NCBI RefSeq assembly: GCF_003312875.1
Contig: NZ_CP015163.1
Span: forward strand, 8,370,001 to 8,434,000
DNA from: Amycolatopsis albispora
Lineage (GTDB): Bacteria; Actinomycetota; Actinomycetes; Mycobacteriales; Pseudonocardiaceae
DNA length: 64,000 nucleotides
Direction of reading: 5' to 3'
The notes beneath the pieces are model-generated. The model worked only from the letters and a program-made list of their open reading frames with translations, did not search any database and was not told the DNA's origin. The position numbers were made by a program, and so were the translations under genes. This document shows, one piece after another, positions 56,531 through 64,000 of this stretch. The first letter of the stretch is position 1. Each line of letters starts with the position of its first letter.

Positions 56531-58555
56531 ATGCCGATTTCCACCGCAGGGAGCAGAACGGAAACCGTGGTCGAGGCGGTTCGCCGGGCGGCGGAGGCCA
56601 CGCCGGCGAAACTCGCTTTCACCTTTCTCGAAAACGGGGAAACCGAAAGCGCGCGTTACGACTTCGCCGGTCTCGACGCCGCCGCCCGCCGCGTCGCCGC
56701 CCGCCTGCAGGCCGACGGCCTGGCCGGCGGGCGGGTGCTGCTCGCGATCAATCCGGGCCCGGACTACTTGGCCGCGTTCTTCGGCTGCCTCTACGCCGGG
56801 GCGACCGCGGTCCCGTGCTACCCGCCGCGGCAGCACGGCAAGTCGCGTGAGCTGGCCGCGATCGCGGTGGACTCCGGCGCCGGAGCGGTGCTGACCGCCG
56901 GTGGCATGGCGGCCACCGTCGCCGAGCGGTTCGCCGAAACCGTGGAGGACAGCCACTTCCCGGTGCTCGACGTGGACACGGTGGACGACGCGCTGACCGG
57001 CTCGTGGACCCCGCCGGAGATCGGCGGCGACGACCTCGCCTTCCTGCAGTACACCTCGGGCTCCACCGGCGCGCCCAAGGGCGTGATGGTGCGGCACCGC
57101 GACATCGTGCGGCACGTCGGGCACATGTACCGCCGGTTCGAGCTGAGCCAGGACAGCACGGCGGTGTCCTGGCTGCCGCCGTTCCACGACATGGGCCTGA
57201 TCGCGTTCATCCTGATGCCCGCGGTGATGGCCTACCACGCGGTGCTGATGACCCCGCGCGACTTCGTCACCCGCCCGGCGCGCTGGCTGGAGGCGATCAG
57301 CACCTACCGCGGTGAGATGGTGGCCGCGCCGGACTTCGCCTACGAACTCTGCGTCGAGCGGGTCACCGACGAGGAACTGTCCCGGTTGGACCTGTCGAGC
57401 TGGCGCCAGGCGTGCAACGGCGCCGAGCCGGTGCGGGCGGAGACCATCGAGCGCTTCACCGAAAAGTTCGGCCCGCGGGGGTTCCGGCCCGAGACCTTCC
57501 GGCCCTGTTACGGGCTGGCCGAGGTGACCCTCGCCGCGGCGGTGCCGCTGTCGGGCAGCCGTCCGGTGATCATCGAACGCACCTGGGACACCGACGAGCC
57601 GGACCAGGGCAAGCGCCTCGTCGGCTGCGGGGTCGCGCTCGACGGGCACGAACTCGCCATCGTGGACCCGGAACGCCTCGAACGCTGCCCGGACGGCACC
57701 CTCGGGGAGATCTGGGTGACCGGGCCGAGCGTGCCCGCCGGGTACTGGAACCGGGAAGAGGAGTCCGAGCGCACCTTCCGCGCCACCCTGCCCGGCGGTG
57801 ACACGCCCTACCTGCGCACCGGCGACATGGGCCTGGTGCAGGACGGCGAGCTGTACGTGGCCGGGCGGTACAAGGACCTGATCATCATCCGCGGCCGCAA
57901 CTACGCGCCATCGGACATCGAGCACCTGGTGGGCCCGTGCCACCCGCGCAACCGCGCCAGCGGCACGGCCGCGTTCTCGGTGAACACGGGCACGGCGAAC
58001 GCGGCCGAGCGGCTGGTGGTGGTGCAGGAGGTCCGCACCCGGCGGGACAGCGACTTCGAGGCCATCGTCGAGGCGATCCGCAAGCGGGTGCTGGAGGAAC
58101 TGGAGATCAACGTCGACGTGGTGGTGCTGACCAAGCCGACCGCGTTGCCGAAGACCACCAGCGGCAAGATCCAGCGGCGCGCCTGCCGGGCCCGCTACCT
58201 CGCGGGCAGCCTGGAGGCACTGCACGAGTGGCGCGCGAGCACGGGCGAGCGCTCGGACGGGCCGGGGGAACTCGAAGAAGGCTGGTCCGGCACGGCCGAG
58301 GCGATGGAGATCCTGCTCGCGGAGAACGTCGGCCGGGTGATCGGCGCCGACGTCGCGGTGATCGACCGCGCCCAGCCGTTCAGCACGCAGGGCCTGGATT
58401 CGGTGCGGGGTGCGGAGTTCACCGGCAATCTTTCGGTGCTGCTCGGTGTGCCCGTGCCCGCCGCCGCGCTCTACGAGTACCCGTCCATCCGCGACCTCGC
58501 CCGGCACCTGGTCGAACAACGAGCGGCCGGCGAGGGGAGCGGGGACGAGCTGTGA
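56531..58555 (+). CDS. Fatty acyl-AMP ligase fused to an acyl carrier protein (FAAL-ACP)
   Basis: 674 residues. P-loop YTSGSTGAPKGVMV near residue 175, SWLPPFHDMGLI, FRPCYGLAEVTL and YLRTGDMG are the FAAL/adenylate signatures; the enzyme should form an acyl-adenylate and pass the acyl group to a carrier rather than CoA. The C-terminal ~90 residues are that carrier, with the phosphopantetheine Ser at S624 in GLDSV. This starts a lipid-primed assembly line. Its stop overlaps the GTG of the KS gene by 3 bases (GTGA), so the two are translationally coupled. The acyl chain length cannot be read from sequence. Confidence 0.93.
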   Translation: MPISTAGSRTETVVEAVRRAAEATPAKLAFTFLENGETESARYDFAGLDAAARRVAARLQADGLAGGRVLLAINPGPDYLAAFFGCLYAGATAVPCYPPRQHGKSRELAAIAVDSGAGAVLTAGGMAATVAERFAETVEDSHFPVLDVDTVDDALTGSWTPPEIGGDDLAFLQYTSGSTGAPKGVMVRHRDIVRHVGHMYRRFELSQDSTAVSWLPPFHDMGLIAFILMPAVMAYHAVLMTPRDFVTRPARWLEAISTYRGEMVAAPDFAYELCVERVTDEELSRLDLSSWRQACNGAEPVRAETIERFTEKFGPRGFRPETFRPCYGLAEVTLAAAVPLSGSRPVIIERTWDTDEPDQGKRLVGCGVALDGHELAIVDPERLERCPDGTLGEIWVTGPSVPAGYWNREEESERTFRATLPGGDTPYLRTGDMGLVQDGELYVAGRYKDLIIIRGRNYAPSDIEHLVGPCHPRNRASGTAAFSVNTGTANAAERLVVVQEVRTRRDSDFEAIVEAIRKRVLEELEINVDVVVLTKPTALPKTTSGKIQRRACRARYLAGSLEALHEWRASTGERSDGPGELEEGWSGTAEAMEILLAENVGRVIGADVAVIDRAQPFSTQGLDSVRGAEFTGNLSVLLGVPVPAAALYEYPSIRDLARHLVEQRAAGEGSGDEL

Positions 58556-60597
58556 CCGCCACGGTCGTGGTGACCGGGATGGCCTGCCGCCTGCCCGGGA
58601 TCTCGGGGCCGGACGAGTTCTGGCGGCTCATCCGCGACGGCCGCAGCGAAGTCGGTGAGGTGCCGTCCACCCGCTGGGAGGTGGCTGCGACCTACGACCC
58701 GCGACCGGGCCTGCGTGGCAAGACCTGCTCGCGCTGGGGCGGCCTGCTGTCCGATGTGGACCGGTTCGACGCCGAGCTGTTCGGGATCACCCCGCGTGAG
58801 GTGGAACGCCTGGACCCGCAGCAGCGGTTGGTGCTGGAGGTCGCCTGGGAGGCGCTGGAGGACGCCGCGCTGCTCCCGGCGGACCTGGCGGGCAGCCGGA
58901 CCGGTGTGTTCATCGGTGCCGGGAACAGCGACTTCGGGCGGATGCTGTTGCAGGACCCGTCCGAAGTGGACATCTACTCGCTGGTCGGCGGCGGGCTGAG
59001 CCTGCTGGCGAACCGGCTGTCGTACGCACTGGACCTGCGTGGCCCGAGCGTGGTGGTGGACACCGCGTGCTCCGGTTCGCTGGTCGCCGTGCACCAGGCG
59101 ATGCGCAGCCTGCTCGACGGCGAATGCGACCTGGCCATCGCGGGCGGGGTGAACCTGTGCCTTTCCCCCGAGGTGGACATCGCGAATTCGCATGCCCGCC
59201 TGCTGTCCCCGACCGGCGGCAGCAAGGTCTTCGACGAAGCGGCCGACGGCTTTGTGCGCAGCGAGGGGTGCGCGCTGGTGGTGCTGCGCCGCGGTGACGG
59301 CTCGGGACCGGCGCACGCGGTGCTCAAGGGTTCCGCGATGGCGGGTTCGGGCCGTGGCAACGGTCTTGGCGCGCCGAGTGCGGCCGGGCAGGAGGAGGTC
59401 GTCCGGCTCGCGCTGCGCAACGCGGGTGTCGAACCGGCCGAGGTCGGTTATGTGGAGACGCACACCACGGGCACCGCGATCGGTGACGCGGTGGAGGTCG
59501 GTGCGCTGTCCCGGGTTTTCGGCGGTGAGCGGGAGCAGCCGTTGCGCCTGGGTTCGGTCAAGGCGGGCATCGGCCACCTGGAAGCGGCTTCGGGCGTGGT
59601 TTCGCTGATCAAGACCATCCTGGTGCTGCGGCACGGCTGGATCCCGCCGGTGGCGGTCGAGCGGCTGAGCCCGCAGATCCGGCTCGGCGCCGGGGTGGAG
59701 ATCCCGGCCGAACCGTCTACCTGGGACGGGCCGCGGGTGGCGGGCATCAACTCGTTCGGCTACGGCGGCAACAACGTGCACCTGGTGGTCGGTGAGGCAC
59801 CGGCGGACACCCCGGAGCCGTCGGGCGACCCGGAGGTGCTGGTGCTGTCGGCTCGATCGCCGGAGTCGCTGGTTGAGCTGGCCGAGCGATACACCCGCTA
59901 CCTTGAGCACTCCGAGGTGCCCGTCGCCGACATCGCCCACACCGCGCGGGTCGCGCGCACGCATTACCCGCACCGGCTTTACGCGGTGGGCTCCACCCAT
60001 GAGGAACTGGCGCGGGATCTGGCCAAGGCCGAGCCGTTCGTTGCCGGTTCGCCGGTGATCGCCTTCGAATTCGCCGACGACAAGGCCGACGGCGACTGGT
60101 TCGAGGCGTTGTGCACCCGGATTCCCGCGCTGGCGCTGATCGTCGAAGACCTGGGCGGCACCATCGACGCCCCCGGTTTCCTGCCGCAGTACGCGCTCGC
60201 GACGCTGCTGGCGGAATGGGGCGTGTACCCGGATCTGGTCGTCGGCCAGGGGTCCGGTGAACTGGCCGCGGCCTGCGTCGCGGGCGCGAGCAATCCCTAC
60301 GAGTTCGACGGGCAGTTCGGCGAACCCGACACCCCGCTGTACCTGGGCGGTCAGGAAGTTCCCGAACACGACTTCACCATCCGCTTCTGCGCCGACTTCC
60401 TCGGTGACGGCCTGCCGCGGCTGCTCGGCGGCCTGCACTGCCGGGGGTCCGAAGTGGACTGGACGGCGATCGGCGGCGGACGGCAGGCGCACCTGCCCAC
60501 CACACCGTTCGAGCACCACGAGCGGTGGCCGATCAGCCTGCACCGGCGGCCACCGGCCAAACCGCGTGCCGCGCACCCGCTGCTGCGCGGCCGCTGA
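58552..60597 (+). CDS. Ketosynthase fused to a truncated, catalytically dead acyltransferase remnant
   Basis: 681 residues. The KS is complete: Cys173 in DTACSGS, His304 and His342 (KAGIGHLEA). The first His motif reads THTTGT, where extending KSs have AHGTGT. After a normal KS-AT linker, residues ~500-640 resemble an AT that has lost most of its core: the nucleophile elbow is GQGSG (565-569), with Gly at the catalytic Ser position and Gln for His, and no HAFH/YASH segment is present. The post-AT linker (LPTTPFEHHERWP) survives. So the protein can condense or transfer but cannot load malonyl; a separate AT would be needed. Confidence 0.9.
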   Translation: MTATVVVTGMACRLPGISGPDEFWRLIRDGRSEVGEVPSTRWEVAATYDPRPGLRGKTCSRWGGLLSDVDRFDAELFGITPREVERLDPQQRLVLEVAWEALEDAALLPADLAGSRTGVFIGAGNSDFGRMLLQDPSEVDIYSLVGGGLSLLANRLSYALDLRGPSVVVDTACSGSLVAVHQAMRSLLDGECDLAIAGGVNLCLSPEVDIANSHARLLSPTGGSKVFDEAADGFVRSEGCALVVLRRGDGSGPAHAVLKGSAMAGSGRGNGLGAPSAAGQEEVVRLALRNAGVEPAEVGYVETHTTGTAIGDAVEVGALSRVFGGEREQPLRLGSVKAGIGHLEAASGVVSLIKTILVLRHGWIPPVAVERLSPQIRLGAGVEIPAEPSTWDGPRVAGINSFGYGGNNVHLVVGEAPADTPEPSGDPEVLVLSARSPESLVELAERYTRYLEHSEVPVADIAHTARVARTHYPHRLYAVGSTHEELARDLAKAEPFVAGSPVIAFEFADDKADGDWFEALCTRIPALALIVEDLGGTIDAPGFLPQYALATLLAEWGVYPDLVVGQGSGELAAACVAGASNPYEFDGQFGEPDTPLYLGGQEVPEHDFTIRFCADFLGDGLPRLLGGLHCRGSEVDWTAIGGGRQAHLPTTPFEHHERWPISLHRRPPAKPRAAHPLLRGR

Positions 60598-60638
60598 AAT
60601 CCGCACGCGAGGGGCTAGAGGAATGGGGATGGGACCTG

Positions 60639-63600
60639 ATGCGCTCTCTTGACCGGATCGAAACCGCGCTGGACCTGGAGTCCGTGCCCTACCTGCGGGA
60701 TCTGGCGCTGGCGGGGGTCCCGGTCGTGCCGTCGGCGGTGGTGCTGGAAATCGCCAGCGCGACCGCGGCGATCGCCGAGCAGGGTGAGGCGATGGTGGAC
60801 GTGCGCCTACCCGGACCGCTGGTGCACACCGAAGCGCACACCGTCGAGCTGGTGGCCGACCTGTACCAGAACTCGGCCGGCGCCTACGGCGTGCGCATCC
60901 ACCGCACCGACTGGGCGCGTACCGTGCACGTGGAAGCGCAGTTCGCGCCCGGCAGCAGCGCCGAGAAAACCGCCGACCCGATTCCACTTTCCGACATCCG
61001 GCGCCGGTGCGTGCAGCCCGTTTCGCGTGACGAGTTCTACGCCGATCTCGCCGCGCTCGGCCTTTCCTGCGGGCCCGCACTCGGCTGTGTGGAAACGGCC
61101 TGGCGCGGCAACCAGGAAATGCTGGGGGCCGTCCGATCCGCTTGTTCCGACGCCGAATCCGAGCTTTACCGTTTACACCCTGTCATGCTGGAAGCGGCGC
61201 TGCAACCGGCGTTCGCGCTTCTCACTCCTTGGACAGGGGCGGGCTGGTACGTCGGCGGAATCGACCGGTTCGAGATCCACCGCGAGGGCGCGCGGGTGGC
61301 GTGGACGCACGTGGTGCGCACGGACACCGGCGAAAGCCTGCCCGGCATGGCCACCTTCCACATCGGCCTGCTCGACGCGGACGGTTATGTGGTGGCCGAG
61401 TTGACCGGCGTCCGGATGAAGGTGTTCGGTGCGGAGGACCTGCGCCCGCCACGAATGGAACCGCCGTCCGGTGCCGAGATCCGCGAAATGGACGCACAGG
61501 GCCAGCGCGACACCATCCGGCTGGCGCTGCACCGCTGGCTTGCCCAGGTGATGCGGATCGAGACCGACGCACTGGACACGAGCCGGGCACTGCGGTCCTA
61601 CGGCATCGACTCGTTCATGGGAATGGAGCTGAAAGCGCTCCTGCAACGGCACTGGGAAATCGATATTCCGCTGACGCTGGTTTTTGACGGGCGTAGCGTG
61701 GACACGCTCACCGACGATGTCGTCCAGCGCTTCTCGGAACGGCACGCGAACGGCATTCCGCGCCGGGAACGGGACGCGGACGAGATTTCCCGGCCGTCCC
61801 GCGGGCAGGAAGCGCTCTGGTCCATTCACCGGTTCGCCGCCGAATCGGGCGCCTACCACGTGGCGACCGCGCTTCGAGTGTTGTCCCCTTTGGACACCGG
61901 CAAGCTGGAGGACGCCTGGCGGAAGGTGGTTGCCCGGCACGGACTGCTGGGCGCCACCTTCGGTGAGGACGAGCAGGGCCCGTTCTACCGGCCGGGCTCG
62001 GCGATCGACTTCGCCTGCGTCGACGCACGTGACGCCGACGACTTCGAACGGGTGCTCGCCGACGAAGCCGACCGCCCGTTTGTGCTGGAACAGAACGTGC
62101 CCGTGCGGCTGCGGGTCTACCAGCGTGCGGACGGTGAGTCGGTGCTGCTGCTCTGCGCGCACCACATCGTGGTCGACATGTGGTCCTGCGTGGTGCTCCT
62201 GGAGGACCTGGCACTGGCCTACGGCGACGGGGCCGAGCTGCCACCGCCGGCCGTCGAGTACGCCGACTTCGTGGACTGGCAACGGGAACTGTTGACCGGC
62301 GCCGAGGGTGATCGGCTGTGGGACTACTGGCGCGAGCAGCTGTCCGGCGAGCTGCCGGTGCTCGCGCTGCCCGGTGACCGGCCACGTCCGGCGGTGCAGA
62401 CCTTCCGCGGGGCCAGCCGGGTGTTCGGCGTCGGCCGCGAGCTGACCGAACGGCTGAAGGACCTCGGTGTCCGTTGTGGAGTGACACCGTTCGTGGTGCT
62501 GCTGTCGGCGTACCAGCTGCTGCTGCATCGGGAAACCGGGCAGGAGCGCGTGGTGGTCGGCTCGCCGATCTCCGGCCGTGGCCGGAGCGAGCTGGAGCGG
62601 ACCGTCGGTTACTTCGTGAACCCGGTCCCGCTGATCGCCGACTTCACCCCGGAGATGTCGTTCCAGGACACCTTGCGGCAGGTGCAGGAAGTGGTGCTCG
62701 GGGCGTTCGAGCACGAGGACTTTCCGATGGCGGAGATGGTCGAGCGGCTGGCGCCGGAGCGGGATTCCTCGTATTCGCCGCTGTACCAGACGATGTTCGT
62801 GATGCAGCGGTCGCAGGCGTTCGACCAGGAAGGACTCGCGCCGCTGGCGGTCGGCGCCGGCAACCGGCTCCAGGTCGGCGAGAGCGAAGCGATCGAGCTG
62901 CACTCGCTGGTGGTCGAGCCGGTGACGGTGCCGCGCAACTGGTCCATGTTCGACCTGACCTGGATGGTCGCCGAATCGGACGACGGTTACCTGGTTTCGG
63001 TCGACTACAACGCGGACCTGTTCGACGAGAGCACGGTCGACCGGTTCCTGGAGCACTTCCGCGTACTGCTGGACGGCGTGGCTGGCGCGCCGGAGCGGAG
63101 CGTGGCGCGCGTCCCGCTGCTGTCCGCTGCCGAGCGGAACCGGCTGCTCCACGAGTGGAACGACACCAACGAGGACTTCGGTGACGCGGCCGCGGGTTGT
63201 GTGCACGAGGGCGTGTGGGCGGCCGGCGCGTGCTTCCCGGACGCCACCGCGGTCATCGCGCACGACGGTTCGGTGACCTACCGCGAGCTGCTGGCGCGGG
63301 CGTCGCGGATTGCCTGGTGGCTCCGGGAGCAGGACGCCCGCCCGAACCAGCTGGTCGGCGTGTGCCTGGAGAAGTGCACCGACCAGATCGCCGCGGTGCT
63401 GGGTGTGGTTGCCTCGGGCGCGGCCTACCTGCCGCTCGATCCGGGCCTGCCGCGGGCGCGGCTCGCCGAGCTGATCGAACTCGGCGAGGTGAGCGAGGTG
63501 CTGACGCGCTCCGGCATCGACCTGCCCGGGCAGGTCACGCGGCTCGATCTGGACGCCGCCGACCTGAGTGCGTACCCGGCGGAGATGCCGGATGTGGTCC

Positions 63601-64000
63601 AGGCACCGACCGACCTCGCGTACGTGATCTTCACGTCGGGGTCCACCGGCGTGCCGAAGGGCGTGATGATCGACCACCTCGGTGTGCTGAACACGGTGGT
63701 GGACATCAACCGCCGGTTCGACGTGGTGCCGGAGGACCGGGTGCTCGGGCTGGCGTCGCTGAGCTTCGACCTGTCGGTGTACGACATCTTCGGCCCGCTG
63801 GCGGTGGGCGCGGGGCTGGTGCTTCCGGCGCCGGACGGCGTGAAGGACCCGTCGCACTGGGTCGAGCTGATCGACCGGCATGAGGTGACCGTCTGGGATT
63901 CCGTGCCGATGCTGCTGCAACTGCTGGCCGAAGCCCCGGAAGCGAGTGCGCAAACGCTTGCTTCCCTGCGGGTCGGCCTGCTTTCGGGTGACTGGATTCC
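60639..64000 (+). CDS. Hybrid NRPS: inactive DH - carrier - C - A (3' end beyond window)
   Basis: 1,120 codons to the window edge, no stop. Residues ~1-265 have a PKS dehydratase fold pattern, but the motif HxxxGxxxxP is L22xxxG26xxxxP31 and the partner Asp is Glu (E185 in HPVMLEAALQ), so dehydration is unlikely. A carrier follows with Ser325 in GIDSF. The condensation domain has an intact HHxxxDxxS (H508-S516). The adenylation domain starts near residue 855: IFTSGSTGVPKG, then FDLSVYD (1043-1049). Its first pocket residues read D-L-Y, as in cysteine-activating domains, but a later position differs. ATG 60639 follows GGGGATGGGA. It completes, in trans, the DH-ACP half of the KS protein's module. 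Confidence 0.92.
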   Translation, partial: MRSLDRIETALDLESVPYLRDLALAGVPVVPSAVVLEIASATAAIAEQGEAMVDVRLPGPLVHTEAHTVELVADLYQNSAGAYGVRIHRTDWARTVHVEAQFAPGSSAEKTADPIPLSDIRRRCVQPVSRDEFYADLAALGLSCGPALGCVETAWRGNQEMLGAVRSACSDAESELYRLHPVMLEAALQPAFALLTPWTGAGWYVGGIDRFEIHREGARVAWTHVVRTDTGESLPGMATFHIGLLDADGYVVAELTGVRMKVFGAEDLRPPRMEPPSGAEIREMDAQGQRDTIRLALHRWLAQVMRIETDALDTSRALRSYGIDSFMGMELKALLQRHWEIDIPLTLVFDGRSVDTLTDDVVQRFSERHANGIPRRERDADEISRPSRGQEALWSIHRFAAESGAYHVATALRVLSPLDTGKLEDAWRKVVARHGLLGATFGEDEQGPFYRPGSAIDFACVDARDADDFERVLADEADRPFVLEQNVPVRLRVYQRADGESVLLLCAHHIVVDMWSCVVLLEDLALAYGDGAELPPPAVEYADFVDWQRELLTGAEGDRLWDYWREQLSGELPVLALPGDRPRPAVQTFRGASRVFGVGRELTERLKDLGVRCGVTPFVVLLSAYQLLLHRETGQERVVVGSPISGRGRSELERTVGYFVNPVPLIADFTPEMSFQDTLRQVQEVVLGAFEHEDFPMAEMVERLAPERDSSYSPLYQTMFVMQRSQAFDQEGLAPLAVGAGNRLQVGESEAIELHSLVVEPVTVPRNWSMFDLTWMVAESDDGYLVSVDYNADLFDESTVDRFLEHFRVLLDGVAGAPERSVARVPLLSAAERNRLLHEWNDTNEDFGDAAAGCVHEGVWAAGACFPDATAVIAHDGSVTYRELLARASRIAWWLREQDARPNQLVGVCLEKCTDQIAAVLGVVASGAAYLPLDPGLPRARLAELIELGEVSEVLTRSGIDLPGQVTRLDLDAADLSAYPAEMPDVVQAPTDLAYVIFTSGSTGVPKGVMIDHLGVLNTVVDINRRFDVVPEDRVLGLASLSFDLSVYDIFGPLAVGAGLVLPAPDGVKDPSHWVELIDRHEVTVWDSVPMLLQLLAEAPEASAQTLASLRVGLLSGDWI

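Overview
The DNA is very GC-rich, with strong G/C third-position bias, Shine-Dalgarno starts, frequent GTG/TTG starts and overlapping stop/start pairs. Together with a type I modular PKS and a rif-type 3-amino-5-hydroxybenzoate (AHBA) gene set, this points to a Pseudonocardiales actinomycete; Amycolatopsis is my best guess, by inference only. The window is mostly accessory biosynthetic DNA with a short stretch of ordinary genes in the middle.

Region 1 (1-37.5 kb, + strand) holds two modular PKS proteins. The first is cut by the left edge and carries [KS]-AT-KR-ACP and KS-AT-KR-ACP plus a docking tail. The second is about 9,864 residues and has six consecutive KS-AT-DH-KR-ACP modules. All six ATs carry the malonyl-type HAFH motif, all six DH HxxxGxxxxP motifs are intact and all six KRs carry LDD (B-type), so I predict a run of six conjugated, mostly trans double bonds. 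Neither protein has an ER or thioesterase, and a C-terminal docking tail shows that the chain continues on a protein outside the window.

Region 2 (37.6-43.1 kb) is the AHBA starter-unit block: rifJ (- strand) divergent from rifN, then a tightly overlapping rifK-L-M-G operon. The rifH (aminoDAHP synthase) and rifF (amide synthase) equivalents are not seen. Region 1 plus Region 2 suggests an AHBA-primed polyene polyketide or ansamycin-like product that I do not recognise.

Region 3 (43.1-50.8 kb) is a mixed stretch: a secreted peptidase-type hydrolase, a MerR regulator divergent from an imine-reductase-like/F420-oxidoreductase-like pair, htpG, an F420-type LLM oxidoreductase, a small helical protein and a nucleoside hydrolase.

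Region 4 (50.7-64 kb) looks like a second, different lipid/polyketide-NRPS locus. A - strand luxR-LLM monooxygenase-HAD operon and a DrrAB-like exporter with a divergent MarR repressor are followed by an acetate/succinate-type transporter, a FAAL-ACP protein, a KS fused to a truncated and catalytically dead AT, and the start of an NRPS whose N-terminus is a dead DH plus carrier, then C and A domains.

Two patterns cut across the genes. First, three near-identical 53-bp palindromes with the core GAAAGCCACATTC lie at 3' ends of genes. Second, the same core occurs as in-frame 30-bp tandem repeats in two ACP-KS linkers of the PKS, where it is translated as RNESHIHS.
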